From NCBI RefSeq assembly GCF_022179545.1, contig NZ_AP025518.1, positions 1,178,001 to 1,242,000 on the forward strand: 64,000 bases of DNA, given 5' to 3'. Within the stretch, counting starts at the first letter, position 1; each line of letters starts with the position of its first letter. The notes under the pieces were generated by a model. The model made no database searches and was not told where the DNA came from. It was given only the letters and a program-made list of their open reading frames with translations. This stretch comes from Mycolicibacterium fortuitum subsp. fortuitum. Its GTDB lineage: Bacteria; Actinomycetota; Actinomycetes; Mycobacteriales; Mycobacteriaceae. The translations under genes were made by a program, and so were the position numbers. Below are positions 44,216-54,190 of this stretch, piece by piece.

Positions 44216-44233
44216 TTTGTCATTATTGACAAA
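44216..44233. promoter_or_regulatory. TetR operator 2 (TTTGTCA-TTAT-TGACAAA)
   Basis: An 18-bp palindrome 29 bp before the FAD oxidoreductase ATG, sharing TGTCA-n4-TGACA with operator 1. Confidence 0.68.
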
Positions 44234-44261
44234 GCTGCGGGCGCGGTGTCAGCCTCAGTCG

Positions 44262-45818
44262 ATGGCGGACTACGACGCGATCGTGATCGGCGCCGGGCAC
44301 AACGGGCTGGCCGCTTCGGCCCTGTTGGCCCGGGCCGGTATGCGCACCCTGTGCCTGGAGGCCGGGCGATATGCCGGCGGTATGGCCTCGACCGTGGAAC
44401 TGTTCGACGGCTACCGGTTCGAGATCGCCGGGTCGCTGCAATTTCCCACGTCGGCGGTGGTCAGCGCCGAACTCGGCCTGGACACCTTGCCGACCATCGA
44501 CCTCGAGGTCATGTCGGTATCACTGCGGGGAGTCGGTGACGCTCCGGTCGTCTACTACTCCGACCCGATGAAGATGCTGGCCCACCTGGGTGAGGTCCAC
44601 GGCGCCGACGCGGTGGCCGGCATGGCGGGCCTGATGGCCTGGAGCCTGGCGCCCACGCGAGCGCTCGGCCGGTTCGACGCTGGGCGTGGGCCCCGCTCAC
44701 TCGACGAGATGTATGCCTGCGCTGCAACGGAATCCGAGCGTGCCGCGATCGACGACCTGCTGTTCGGATCGGTGAGCGACGTCTTGGACCGCTACCTGCC
44801 GGACCGGGACAAGCACGGTGCACTGCGCGGTATGTTGGCTTTTCTGGCGGTCAACACCACCTACCGCGGGCCCGAAACGCCGGGCAGCGCGGCCGCTTTG
44901 GCCTACGGCCTGGCAGTGCCCGACGAGAACGCCATGCTGATGAAGAAGCTGGCCGGCGGGATCGGCGCTCTGACCGAACACCTGCAGACGCTGTTCACCG
45001 CCGCCGGCGGTGAATTGCGATTGCGCAGCGCTGTCGAGCGCATCTGCGTCGACAGCGGGCGGATCAGCGGCGTGACGCTGGCCGACGGTACCTCGATCAC
45101 CGCACCCGTCGTCGTATCGGCGATCGCCCCGGATACCACCGTCACCGAACTCGTCGACCCCGAGGTCCTGCCGGCAGAGGTGCGGGAGCGGTTCACCCAC
45201 GTCGACCACCGCGGCAGTTACCTGCAGATGCATTTCGCCCTCGACGGCGCGCCTGTGTTCGAGGCGCCGTACGAGATGCTGAACGATCCTGAAATGCAGG
45301 CCGCCATCGGCCTTTTCAGCACCCCGGAGGAACTACAGCAGCAGTGGCAGGATGCCCGCCGGGGCATCGTGCCGGCCGATCCGGCGATCGCCTTCCAGAT
45401 CCCGTCCGCACACGATCCGGCGCTGGCCCCGCCGGGGAAACACGCGGCCTCGGCGTTCGCGCTGTGGTTCCCGGTCGAACAGTCCGCATCCGGATACGGA
45501 GAGACGAAGGCGGAGATGGGCCGGCGCGTCATCGAGAAGATCGCCCGGCTGGCACCGGATTTCGAACGCCGGATCATCCGGCACACCACCTTCACCCCGC
45601 GCCACATGGGGACCATGTTCGGCGCTCCGGGTGGCGACTACTGCCACGGCCTGATCCATCCCGAGCAGATGGGCCCCAACCGACCCGGACCCAAAGGATA
45701 TGTCGGTCAACCGATTCCCATCGACGGCCTGTATCTGGGCAGCGCGGGCTGCCACGGCGGACCCGGAATCACGTTCATCCCCGGCTACAACGCCGCCGAG
45801 GCGGTACTGGGCGGCTAG
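44262..45818 (+). CDS. Phytoene-desaturase/PYROXD2-like FAD-dependent oxidoreductase
   Basis: A 518-residue flavoprotein. The dinucleotide-binding motif AIVIGAGHNGLAASALLARAG opens the protein; GRYAGGMASTVELFDGYRFEIAGSLQFP follows, and the C-terminal FAD motif GLYLGSAGCHGGPGITFIPGYNAAEAVL ends it. This is the architecture of carotenoid desaturases and PYROXD2-type amine-oxidase relatives; the substrate is unknown. ATG 44262 gives the canonical N-terminus; longer frames overlap the TetR gene. Overlaps the zf-UBP gene by 4 nt at the 3' ends. Confidence 0.85.
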   Translation: MADYDAIVIGAGHNGLAASALLARAGMRTLCLEAGRYAGGMASTVELFDGYRFEIAGSLQFPTSAVVSAELGLDTLPTIDLEVMSVSLRGVGDAPVVYYSDPMKMLAHLGEVHGADAVAGMAGLMAWSLAPTRALGRFDAGRGPRSLDEMYACAATESERAAIDDLLFGSVSDVLDRYLPDRDKHGALRGMLAFLAVNTTYRGPETPGSAAALAYGLAVPDENAMLMKKLAGGIGALTEHLQTLFTAAGGELRLRSAVERICVDSGRISGVTLADGTSITAPVVVSAIAPDTTVTELVDPEVLPAEVRERFTHVDHRGSYLQMHFALDGAPVFEAPYEMLNDPEMQAAIGLFSTPEELQQQWQDARRGIVPADPAIAFQIPSAHDPALAPPGKHAASAFALWFPVEQSASGYGETKAEMGRRVIEKIARLAPDFERRIIRHTTFTPRHMGTMFGAPGGDYCHGLIHPEQMGPNRPGPKGYVGQPIPIDGLYLGSAGCHGGPGITFIPGYNAAEAVLGG

Positions 45819-46162
45819 CGGTTGCGCAGCTGGTCGACCCAGTCCTCGGGCACGCGGCCCTTCGGTCCCGGTACCGGCTGATCTTCCGGACGGTGCTGCG
45901 GCGGCGCGAGCTCGGGCCCGTCGTAGTACTGGTTGGTCTCGAAATTCCAGAACCAGTCCTCGCCCGGTTCGAACGAGCGGATGATGGGATGCCCGCTCTC
46001 GCGCCAATGCGCCGAGGCATGGCGGGCCGGCGAATCATCGCAGCACCCGATGTGGCCGCATGCCGCGCAGCGCCTCAGGTGTACCCACCAGCCTCCGTCG
46101 GCGGTGCACTCCGCGCATCCGGGTCCGCTGGGGCGAGCGGTCGGATCAACGGCATTGCTCAT
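45815..46162 (-). CDS. UBP-type zinc finger domain protein
   Basis: A 115-residue protein dominated by a zf-UBP domain: CAECTADGGWWVHLRRCAACGHIGCCDDSPARHASAHWRESGHPIIRSFEPGEDWFW with the Cys/His zinc ligands. Bacterial members are small, stand-alone and poorly understood. Convergent with the FAD gene. Confidence 0.9.
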   Translation of the reverse strand: MSNAVDPTARPSGPGCAECTADGGWWVHLRRCAACGHIGCCDDSPARHASAHWRESGHPIIRSFEPGEDWFWNFETNQYYDGPELAPPQHRPEDQPVPGPKGRVPEDWVDQLRNR

Positions 46163-46195
46163 ATCCGTGAGCCTAGCCCCGAGTAATCTCGCCGC

Positions 46196-46636
46196 ATGGC
46201 AACCAGCGATTCCCGTGAAGTAGTCATCGAGGCCACCCCCCAGGAGATCCTCGACGTTGTGGCCGATGTGGAGGCGACGCCGACCTGGTCGCCGCAGTAC
46301 CAGCGCGCCGAGATCCTCCAGAGCTACGACGACGGCCGGCCCAAGCAGGTCAAGATGACGGTCAAGGCCGCGGGGCTGACCGACGAGCAGGTGATCGAGT
46401 ACACCTGGAGTGAGAACAAGGTCAGCTGGACGCTGGTGAGTGCCGGCCAGCTCAAGGCCCAGGACGCCAGCTACACCCTCACTCCCGACGGCGACAAGAC
46501 CAAGGTCCGGTTCGACATCACCATCGACCTCTCGGTGCCTCTGCCGGGATTCATTCTGAAGCGGACCATGAAGGGCGGCGTCGAAACCGCCACCGAAGGT
46601 CTGCGTAAGCAGGTGCTCAAGGTCAAGAAGGGCTGA
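46196..46636 (+). CDS. SRPBCC/START-like domain protein
   Basis: A 146-residue helix-grip protein (EVVIEATPQEILDVVADVEATPTWSPQYQRAEIL ... YTLTPDGDKTKVRFDITIDLSVPLPGFILKR) of the mycobacterial polyketide cyclase/SRPBCC family at the position of Rv0854. The cavity would bind a hydrophobic ligand. A related copy lies at 51318-51761. Confidence 0.88.
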   Translation: MATSDSREVVIEATPQEILDVVADVEATPTWSPQYQRAEILQSYDDGRPKQVKMTVKAAGLTDEQVIEYTWSENKVSWTLVSAGQLKAQDASYTLTPDGDKTKVRFDITIDLSVPLPGFILKRTMKGGVETATEGLRKQVLKVKKG

Positions 46637-46652
46637 GCCTCCAGCGCGTCCG

Positions 46653-48320
46653 CTAGCTCGAATTGGCGTCCGAGGCGGACTGCGCCAACTCGGTCAGCAG
46701 CGGCGGGATGTCCATGCGTCCCAGCATCACCTCGACGAACACCATGCGGTCGGGTGTGGCCGCCGCTGTGCTCAGCGCGTCGTCGAGTTCGCCGTAGGTG
46801 CTCACCCGGAAGGTGAGTGCATCGGGGACGCCCAGCGCGGCGGGCAGCTCGGTCCAGCGCCAGCCGGTGATGTCGTTGTATTCGGCTGTGACACCGTGGA
46901 TTGCGCGTTCCACGGTGTAGCCGTCGTTGTTGACCACCACGACCACCGGGGCCAGACCCTCACGGCCGAACGCCCCGAGTTCTTGAACGGTGAGTTGGGC
47001 GGCGCCGTCGCCGATCAGCAACACGGTGCGACGGTCCCGGTCTGCGAGGCCGGCCCCGAGCGCGGCAGGCAGCGTATAGCCGATGGAACCCCACAGCGGC
47101 TGGCCGATGAACGTAACCCCCGAGGCCAATCGGTGTCCGGCCATTCCGTAGAACGACGTACCCTGATCGGCGAGTACCACATTGCCCGGGGTCAGGGCCT
47201 GAGAAAGCCTGTCCCACAGGGCTTCCTGGGTCAATGCGGCATCGCGGACGGGCGGGGCGGCGGTTGTCCGCGCGGGCAGCGGCGGCAGCGCGGGTGAGGT
47301 GATGCCCCGCTCGGTGAGGATGGCGGTGACCGCGTCGAGTGCGGCCGCCATGTCCAGCGGGGCGTAAACCTGTCCGGCCACCACGCTCTGGTTGACTCCG
47401 ATGTCGATGGTGCGGGCCGGGTCGATGCGCTGACTGAAGAATCCACTCACCATGTCGGTGAACAACACTCCGGCGGTCACCAGAACGGGGGCCTCCTCGA
47501 TGGCCTCGCGCACCGAATCCTCGCTTGCCGCACCCGCATAGATACCCAGATAGTTGGGTGAGCTCTCGTCGACCAGGCTCTTGCCCCACATCAAGGTGGC
47601 GTGGCCGACGGTGTCGGCCGCCAGCAGCGCACCGAGTTCGTCGACACAGCCGAGACGGTGTACCAGGAAATCCGCGAGCACGGTCAACCGATGCTTTCCG
47701 ATCAACTCGGCGGCCGCCGCGGTGAACATGGACAGGGCACGCGGACTGGTGCCGCCGGCGTAACGGGGCAGTGGTGTGGCAGGCGGTTCGGTGGGGAACC
47801 GGGCCACGTCGGTGGCGATCAGCAGGTAGCCGGGTCGCTTCTGCTCACGCACCTCCGAGAGCACCCGGTCGATCTCTCGGGTTGCCGTTGCGGGTGCGAG
47901 ATTTGCTTGGGCGCAGGTGATCTCGCGGCTCATCCGGAGGAAGTGTTCGAAATCGCCGTCGCCGAGTGTGTGGTGCACGATGCGCCGCGCGCCTTGTGAG
48001 TCCTTCGACGGTGCGCCGACGATGTGGACGACAGGCACATGTTCGGCGTAACTACCCGCGATCGCATTGGCCGCCGACAGTTCGCCGACCCCGAACGTGG
48101 TGACCAGAGCGGCCATCCCGCGTAGCCTGCCGTAGCCGTCGGCGGCATAGCCGGCGTTGAGCTCATTGGCGCCGCCCACCCACCGGAGTGTGGGGTGGGT
48201 CAGGATGTGATCGAGGAATTCCAGCTGATAATCACCGGGCACACCGAAAACCTCGGTCACCCCCAGTTCGGCAAGCCGGTCCAGCAGGTAGTCGGCGACG
48301 GTGTAGCCGTTTTCGCTCAT
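46653..48320 (-). CDS. kdc: Thiamine-diphosphate-dependent 2-keto acid decarboxylase
   Basis: A 555-residue ThDP enzyme in three domains: the N-terminal PYR domain with catalytic Glu ([20 protein letters not shown]), the His-His pair in [15 protein letters not shown], a central regulatory domain, and the PP domain with GDG ... NN ([21 protein letters not shown] and [10 protein letters not shown]). Rv0853c is the alpha-keto acid decarboxylase (Kdc) of M. tuberculosis; pyruvate or indolepyruvate decarboxylase activity is the alternative. Its start is 17 bp from the divergent racemase start. Confidence 0.9.
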   Translation of the reverse strand: MSENGYTVADYLLDRLAELGVTEVFGVPGDYQLEFLDHILTHPTLRWVGGANELNAGYAADGYGRLRGMAALVTTFGVGELSAANAIAGSYAEHVPVVHIVGAPSKDSQGARRIVHHTLGDGDFEHFLRMSREITCAQANLAPATATREIDRVLSEVREQKRPGYLLIATDVARFPTEPPATPLPRYAGGTSPRALSMFTAAAAELIGKHRLTVLADFLVHRLGCVDELGALLAADTVGHATLMWGKSLVDESSPNYLGIYAGAASEDSVREAIEEAPVLVTAGVLFTDMVSGFFSQRIDPARTIDIGVNQSVVAGQVYAPLDMAAALDAVTAILTERGITSPALPPLPARTTAAPPVRDAALTQEALWDRLSQALTPGNVVLADQGTSFYGMAGHRLASGVTFIGQPLWGSIGYTLPAALGAGLADRDRRTVLLIGDGAAQLTVQELGAFGREGLAPVVVVVNNDGYTVERAIHGVTAEYNDITGWRWTELPAALGVPDALTFRVSTYGELDDALSTAAATPDRMVFVEVMLGRMDIPPLLTELAQSASDANSS

Positions 48321-48337
48321 GCCTTAGTGTGCCTCGC

Positions 48338-49420
48338 ATGACCAACACCGGACCGCTCGCCGGAGTGCGAGTTATCGAACTCGGGGGCATCGGCCCCGGA
48401 CCGCACGCCGCGATGATGCTCTCCGACCTCGGCGCGGACGTGGTGCGCGTGCGCCGTCCCGGTGGCCTGACCATGCCTGCCGAGAACGTCGACCTGATGC
48501 ACCGCGGCAAACGCATTGTTGACCTGGACGTCAAGTCCGAGCCCGGCAAGCTGTTGGACCTGGTCGCCAAAGCCGATGTGCTGCTGGACTGTTTCCGTCC
48601 GGGCACCTGTGAGCGGCTCGGCATCGGACCGGCCGACTGCGAGGCCGTCAATCCTCGGCTGATCTTCGCGCGGATCACCGGCTGGGGTCAGGACGGGCCG
48701 TTGGCCACCACGGCCGGCCACGACATCAACTATCTGTCACAGACCGGCGCTCTGAGCGCGATCGGCTACCGCGACCGCCCGCCGGTGGCTCCGCTGAACC
48801 TGGTCGCCGATTTCGGCGGCGGTTCGATGCTGGTACTGGTCGGCATCGTCACGGCGCTGTACGAGCGCGAGAAGTCGGGTAAGGGGCAGGTGATCGACGC
48901 CGCGATGGTCGACGGTGTCAGCATGCTCGCCCAGATGATGTGGACCATGCGGGCCACCGGATCGCTGCGTGACGAACGCGAATCGTTCCTGCTCGACGGC
49001 GGCGCCCCGTACTACCGGACCTACGAGACGTCCGACGGTGGCTACATGGCAGTCGGCTCGATCGAACCGCAGTTCTTCGCGCAATTGGTGGCCGGTCTCG
49101 GTCTGGACGCCGCCGAGATCCCCGGGCAGTTCGAACTGGCTCGCTATGACGAGATGCGGGCCATCTTCACCGAGCGGTTCGCCACCAAGACCCGCGACGA
49201 GTGGACCAAGATCTTCGCCGGAACCGACGCGTGCGTGACACCGGTGCTCACCTGGGGAGAGGCTGCCGAGGGAGAGCACCTGGTGGCCCGTTCGACACTG
49301 GTCACCGTGGACGGGGTCGCGCAGGCCGCTCCGGCGCCGCGGTTCTCTCGGACCTCGCCGGCAACGCCCGGGCGGCCACCGCAGGCGAGTACCGATATCG
49401 CGGACATCGGGTGGGACTGA
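48338..49420 (+). CDS. mcr: Alpha-methylacyl-CoA racemase (Mcr/Far)
   Basis: A 360-residue CoA-transferase-III-fold racemase. Catalytic His is in [20 protein letters not shown] and Asp in [13 protein letters not shown], as in M. tuberculosis MCR, with CoA-binding segments [17 protein letters not shown] and [12 protein letters not shown]. It interconverts (R)- and (S)-2-methylacyl-CoA before beta-oxidation. ATG 48338 gives the canonical N-terminus; the longer frame overlaps the kdc gene. Matches the Rv0855 position. Confidence 0.9.
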   Translation: MTNTGPLAGVRVIELGGIGPGPHAAMMLSDLGADVVRVRRPGGLTMPAENVDLMHRGKRIVDLDVKSEPGKLLDLVAKADVLLDCFRPGTCERLGIGPADCEAVNPRLIFARITGWGQDGPLATTAGHDINYLSQTGALSAIGYRDRPPVAPLNLVADFGGGSMLVLVGIVTALYEREKSGKGQVIDAAMVDGVSMLAQMMWTMRATGSLRDERESFLLDGGAPYYRTYETSDGGYMAVGSIEPQFFAQLVAGLGLDAAEIPGQFELARYDEMRAIFTERFATKTRDEWTKIFAGTDACVTPVLTWGEAAEGEHLVARSTLVTVDGVAQAAPAPRFSRTSPATPGRPPQASTDIADIGWD

Positions 49421-49479
49421 CCGGCGACTAGGGCCCTTGGACCCTGGCCATCGCGGCCCGAAGCGGCCACGATGAGGGT

Positions 49480-50385
49480 GTGACTTCCTCGGATGCACCA
49501 GTAGTAGTCGGAATCGATGGCAGTGACGGCGCGCTCAACGCGGCACGTTGGGCGGGTGCGGTAGCGGCGCGCTTCGGTGTGCCGCTCCGCGTCGTTCATG
49601 CCCTACCTTCCATCGGCCGCAACCTGACCCAGACCGCGGCTGCCCTGACCGCGGCGATGATGTCGTATCAGCGCGACATGGCCGAGGCGTTCCTCAAGGC
49701 TGTCGACGAGGCCGTGCGCGCAGACCATCCCGACCTGTCGGTGTCCACGGTCTCGTTCAACCAACCCGCCGACCAGGTGCTCATCGAGGCCAGCGCCGAG
49801 GCCCGCCTGGTCGTCCTCGGCGGAAAGACGGTGACCCCCGCGGCCGCGCTGCTCCTCGGGTCGACGGCGCTGGCCGTGGCGACCAGGGCCGCCTGCCCGG
49901 TGGTGGCCTTCCGCGGAGACAAGGTCGCGCCAGGAGACGGCCGGGTCGTCGTCGGCGTAGACGACAGTCCTGCCGCCCAGGCCGCACTCGAGACAGCGTT
50001 CGAATTCGCCGATCGGTTCGAGCTGAGCCTCAACGCGGTGCGGTCGTTGTCATTGGCGGCCCCGGCTGAGACCGGTGTGACCATCCCGCTGCTCATCGAT
50101 TGGGACGGCGTGGAGTCCGCAGAACTGGCGGCGCTCACCGAGACCGTCGACAGCCACAACAAGCGCCACCCCGCAGTCACCGCGAAGTGCTTCATCGAGC
50201 CGGACTCACCCGGCAAAGCCGTGTTGAAGCACATTGACGATGCGGGTCTCGTGGTGGTCGGGTCGCGGGGCCGGAATGCCCTGGCCGGGGTGTTGCTCGG
50301 ATCGACCAGTCTGAATCTGCTGCACCACAGCCCGGTACCGGTGATGATCTGTCGCGCTCAGCCACAAGGAGATTCGAATGAGTGA
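49480..50385 (+). CDS. Tandem universal stress protein A
   Basis: A 301-residue protein with two Usp domains. The C-terminal domain has the ATP motif GSRGRNALAGVLLGSTS; the N-terminal copy reads GGKTVTPAAALLLGST, where the second glycine of G2xG9xG(S/T) is replaced, so it may not bind ATP. Start GTG 49480. It overlaps the next Usp gene by 8 nt. Confidence 0.88.
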   Translation: MTSSDAPVVVGIDGSDGALNAARWAGAVAARFGVPLRVVHALPSIGRNLTQTAAALTAAMMSYQRDMAEAFLKAVDEAVRADHPDLSVSTVSFNQPADQVLIEASAEARLVVLGGKTVTPAAALLLGSTALAVATRAACPVVAFRGDKVAPGDGRVVVGVDDSPAAQAALETAFEFADRFELSLNAVRSLSLAAPAETGVTIPLLIDWDGVESAELAALTETVDSHNKRHPAVTAKCFIEPDSPGKAVLKHIDDAGLVVVGSRGRNALAGVLLGSTSLNLLHHSPVPVMICRAQPQGDSNE

Positions 50386-51253
50386 CCACGATGTCCGGCA
50401 CGGCATCGTCGTCGGGGTCGACGGATCCCCGGCCTCGGACAACGCAGTGGCCTGGGCCGCGCGCGACGCGGCCTTGCGGGGCGTGCAGCTCACGCTGATA
50501 TATGCGCTGCCAGGCGCCGCGTCGCCGGTCTGGTTGGATGTCGCTCTGCCCCAAGACTATTGGGATTATCAGAACGAAACGGGGCAAAAGGTCCTCGATG
50601 CTGCCCAACAGGTCGCCCGCGAGGCCGCCGGGGAACACGCGCTGCGCATCGTCGCCAAATCCGTCCCCGGACATGCCGTTGCCACTCTGATCGAGTACTC
50701 GCGGCGTGCTGATCTGGTGGTGGTCGGATCGCGCGGGCTGAGTAAGTGGGGACGCCGGCTGCTGGGCTCGGTGAGCTCGAGCCTGGCGCACCATGCCCAT
50801 GGTCCGGTGGCGGTGATCCCCGAAGGTGAACGCCCGTCGACGGCGCCCGTGGTGGTCGGAGTCGACGGCTCACCCGCCTCGGAGCTCGCGACCGAGATCG
50901 CATTCGACGAGGCGTCGCGCCGCGGCGTCGAACTCATCGTCCTTCACACCTGGACAGACCTGAACTTCGAGTTCCCCGCCATCAGGTGGAACGATCTGAG
51001 CGAGGAAGCCGAGCGCGCCCTGTCCGAGCAGCTGGCCGGCTGGTGCGAGCGATATCCGGATGTCGCGGTCCGCCGGGTCGTCATGCCCGACGAGCCCGCT
51101 CGGCAACTGTTGGCCCAGGCCGAGGCCGCCCAGCTCGTGGTGGTCGGTAACCGGGGACGTGGGGGATTCGCCGGGATGCTGCTCGGCTCGGTCAGTTCCG
51201 CGGTCGTGCACTCCGCTACCGCGCCGGTGATCGTTGCGCGGCAACCCAACTGA
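50378..51253 (+). CDS. Tandem universal stress protein B
   Basis: A 291-residue two-domain Usp; both ATP loops are intact (GSRGLSKWGRRLLGSVS and GNRGRGGFAGMLLGSVS). Co-translated with the preceding Usp gene. Mycobacterial tandem Usps bind ATP or cAMP and respond to hypoxia or nitric oxide; regulation here is not visible in the sequence. Confidence 0.9.
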   Translation: MSDHDVRHGIVVGVDGSPASDNAVAWAARDAALRGVQLTLIYALPGAASPVWLDVALPQDYWDYQNETGQKVLDAAQQVAREAAGEHALRIVAKSVPGHAVATLIEYSRRADLVVVGSRGLSKWGRRLLGSVSSSLAHHAHGPVAVIPEGERPSTAPVVVGVDGSPASELATEIAFDEASRRGVELIVLHTWTDLNFEFPAIRWNDLSEEAERALSEQLAGWCERYPDVAVRRVVMPDEPARQLLAQAEAAQLVVVGNRGRGGFAGMLLGSVSSAVVHSATAPVIVARQPN

Positions 51254-51317
51254 TCATCGCCGGTCTGCAATGCGACGAATCGCAACATCGGGCGCCACAC
51301 TTCGCTAGATTTGGAGC

Positions 51318-51761
51318 GTGGCCGTGCAGGCATCACGCGAGGCGGTTTTCGACGCTTCGCCGGAGGCGATCATGGAGGTGCTCGCCGACGTCGACGCGCT
51401 ACCGTCCTGGTCTGCGTTGCATCGGCGCATCAAGGTCATCGACCGCTATCCCGACGGCAAGCCCCACCACGTGAGGGCGACCATGCGGTTGCTCGGGATC
51501 ACGGACAAGGAACTGCTCGAGTTCCACTGGGGCGACCACTGGATGGTGTGGGACGCCGAACCCAACCTGCAGCAACGCGGGCAGCATGTCGAGTACAACC
51601 TCACACCCGAGGTGGACAAGACGCGGGTGCGGTTCGACGTCATCGTCGATCTCGCGATGCCGGTCCCGGAGTTCCTCATCAAGCGCGCACGCACCCTTGT
51701 CCTCGATGTCGCCATCGAGCGGTTGCAGCGACGCGTCATGAGTCGTTCACGGCATCGGTGA
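51318..51761 (+). CDS. SRPBCC-domain protein, relative of the 46.2-kb copy
   Basis: A 147-residue protein (SREAVFDASPEAIMEVLADVDALPSWSALHRRIKVIDRYPDGKPHHVRATMRLLGITDKELLEFHWGDHWMVWDAEPNLQQRGQHVEYNLTPEVDKTRVRFDVIVDLAMPVPEFLIKRA in part). Same family and layout as 46196-46636, likely a duplicate (Rv0856/Rv0857 region). Start GTG 51318. Confidence 0.86.
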   Translation: MAVQASREAVFDASPEAIMEVLADVDALPSWSALHRRIKVIDRYPDGKPHHVRATMRLLGITDKELLEFHWGDHWMVWDAEPNLQQRGQHVEYNLTPEVDKTRVRFDVIVDLAMPVPEFLIKRARTLVLDVAIERLQRRVMSRSRHR

Positions 51762-51838
51762 TCGCTGGCCTACCGAACTGCTCCAGCGAGTCGGCCCCGC
51801 CGGTGGAGGATGGCGGGGCCGACGGCTAGGGGGTGCGG

Positions 51839-53074
51839 TTACTCGCCGCCCTTGGTGGAGCCGGAGCTGCCTGCGCCGCTGTCAGCCTTCTTGCTGGGCT
51901 TGGCGGGTTTGGACACGCTCTTCTTGAGGCCATCGCGGATCTTCGAGACCGTCGAGTTCACCTTCTTGCCGACCGAGTCGACCGACTTCTTGATCTCACC
52001 GCGGACGTTCGCGGCGGGCTTGCCGGACGCTGCCTTGGCCGAGACACGGGTGCTGGTGGCATCTGTAGCAGTCTCGGCGGCGGCGGTGGCTTCACCCGGA
52101 ACCGTTGCCGTTTGGGCGGTTTCAGTGCCCGCCGCCTTGTCGGTCGCCGCCTTCGTCACGGTGTCGCCGGTGGTGTCGGTCGTCGGAGCGGCCTCGGCGG
52201 CCGGAGCTTCGACCGTGGTCTTCGTGCCGGTGGTCAGGTTGACGGCGACTGCGGTGGCCGCGGCGGACGGCAGGGCCGCCGGGCCGTCGGGGGCTACTAC
52301 GTCGGGCGCGGCGCGCAACGCCGTCGTCGACGTGGGCGCCGGGGCGCCGAGCGCCTGCGCGATGGCCCGGCGAACCTGCACCATCACACCGGCGATGGGG
52401 CCGGGCAATGGGGACTCGTCGGGCTTTCCGGGGTCAGGATTCCCGGCGTGTTTACGGTGCCGTTGACCAGGCCGTTGAGGACCAGGGCCGGGGTGGCGAT
52501 CAGAGCCTTGATCGCATTCTCCACATCACCCGCCTTGACCGAGTCGGCGAAGGACTGCACGCCGATGCCGAGGTTGCCTGCGGTGCTCGACATGATCTGC
52601 AGCGTGCCGAGCACGGTGCCGAACAGCGTCATCGGGTTGGCGATGGTCTGGGCCACGTTGTAGAGGTTCCCGGTGATGCCGACGGTGATCGACGACAGCG
52701 ACATCAGTGGCATGGCGGTATTGATCGCCAACATGAACAGGGGCATCACCGCGCCCATGATGGCCTGGTCGTACTGGCCGTTCTCCAGTGCGACTTTCAC
52801 CATGTCCTCAAACACGGGCAGGTCGTTGATCCACTGCACCACACCGTTGCCCATGCCGCTGACGATGGTGCCGACCGTCTGGGCGTGGCCGGCTCCGTTT
52901 TCCAGGATCTGCGCCAGGATCGGTGCCGGGTCGGCGGCGATCTGCTTGGCCCAGGGTCGTCGCATTCGTCACCGTGTTGGTGAACAGCTTGACCCAGGCG
53001 TCGAGCGGATCGATCGCAGCATTGCATTGGGAAGCTTTGTAGCTCTTGGTCAGGTGAACTGCAGGTCGGACCTG
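51839..53074 (-). pseudogene. Frameshifted mycobacterial surface/secreted protein gene
   Basis: Three minus-strand pieces read as one member of a large mycobacterial exported family: QVRPAVHLT ... AAIDPLDAWVKLFTNTVTNATTLG (52956-53074), then QIAADPAPILAQILENGAG ... TPGILTP (52430-52950), then GKPDESPLPGPIAGVMVQ to a Thr/Ala- and Lys-rich C-terminus (51839-52430). Single-base shifts explain both joins: an extra A at 52946-52947 (LGQQIAADP expected) and a missing C in the four-C run at 52430-52433. No convincing signal peptide remains. Real decay or sequence errors. Confidence 0.6.
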
Positions 53075-53251
53075 CCCCGTCCTCCTGTGAAGTCAATGGC
53101 AAACCCTTTGCTGACCGGTGTGGCAATCAGCGCGGTTCTCGGTCACTTAGCCAAGCCTTCCCGAGGCGTAGCGGAAGTCGGTCTATGAAGTTTGCTGCGG
53201 CCTTGTCGTGGGTATCGCGCACGGTGATCCGAACGGAATGGTGGCGCCGTC

Positions 53252-54190
53252 GTGCCGGTTGGTGTCGGTATGCCGACCGGAGTCGTCCTCGCCCTCAACC
53301 CGTCCGCCCCCAACGTCGTCGATGCCGCGATCTCGCAGGCTCGCGCGGCGTATGCCGCTGGTGTCCGCCAGGTTTGGGTGGCCCAGCAATTCGATGTCGA
53401 TGCCATCACTCTGTCCGCGTTGGTCGGGTCCGCGGTGCCCGGACTCGGCGTCGGCACTTCGGTGGTGCCGCTCAATCCCCGTCACCCCCTGGTGGTGGCG
53501 TCCGCCGCACAGACCGCGCAGGCCGGCACGCACGGCAACTTCACGCTCGGGATCGGCCTCGGTTCGCATGCGCCGGAGCATCGGGCGTTCGGCACGGTGT
53601 GGCCGAACCCCGTCGGCCGGTTACGTGAGCACCTCCAGGTGCTGCGGGCAATCCTCGACGACGGTGCGGTCGACTTCCACGGCAGTGAGTTCACCGCGAG
53701 CCCGGAGTGGCCGGTACACGTCCCCGGCGGCGCCCCGGTTCCGGTATACGTTGCCGCCATGGGGCCGAAAGCCCTTCAGGTGACCGGTGAACTGGCCGAC
53801 GGGACATTGCCTTATCTGGCCGGGCCGCGCACGGTAGGGGAGTTCATCGTGCCGACGATCACGGCGGCGGCCGCAGCGGTGGGGCGGCCGCAACCCAAGG
53901 TGGTGGCCATGGTGCCGACGCTCGTCGACACTGACGCCGATGCCGCCCGAGCCGCCGCGGCTCAGCGGCTGGAGTTCTATGCGACCATCCCGTCGTATCA
54001 GAAAGTGATTGCCCGCGAACAGGTTTCCAGTGTCGCCGACCTGGCGGCGGTCGGGACGACGGCCGAGCAGGTGCGTGCACAGTTGCAGCGTTACCTCGAC
54101 TCTGGTGCCACGGATGTGGCACTCAGCCCGATCCGGACCGAACCGGAGGATCTGGCTGCGCTGTGGGCGGTGGCCGCAACCCTGCCCTAG
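53252..54190 (+). CDS. LLM-class F420-dependent oxidoreductase
   Basis: A 312-residue TIM-barrel protein of the luciferase-like class: VPLNPRHPLVVASAAQTAQAGTHGNFTLGIGLGSHAPEHRAFG, and VYVAAMGPKALQVTGELADGTLPYLAGPRTVGEFIVP for the cofactor phosphate region. Mycobacterial relatives use F420; FMN is the alternative. GTG 53252 or ATG 53270 may be the start. Convergent with the next gene (stops overlap by 4 nt). Confidence 0.85.
   Translation: MPVGVGMPTGVVLALNPSAPNVVDAAISQARAAYAAGVRQVWVAQQFDVDAITLSALVGSAVPGLGVGTSVVPLNPRHPLVVASAAQTAQAGTHGNFTLGIGLGSHAPEHRAFGTVWPNPVGRLREHLQVLRAILDDGAVDFHGSEFTASPEWPVHVPGGAPVPVYVAAMGPKALQVTGELADGTLPYLAGPRTVGEFIVPTITAAAAAVGRPQPKVVAMVPTLVDTDADAARAAAAQRLEFYATIPSYQKVIAREQVSSVADLAAVGTTAEQVRAQLQRYLDSGATDVALSPIRTEPEDLAALWAVAATLP

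Noticed and set aside
46653..49420. Long frames overlapping kdc and mcr starts (for example plus-strand 48188 onward)
   Set aside because: Extensions lack similarity and cover the opposite gene; conserved N-termini begin at 48320 and 48338.
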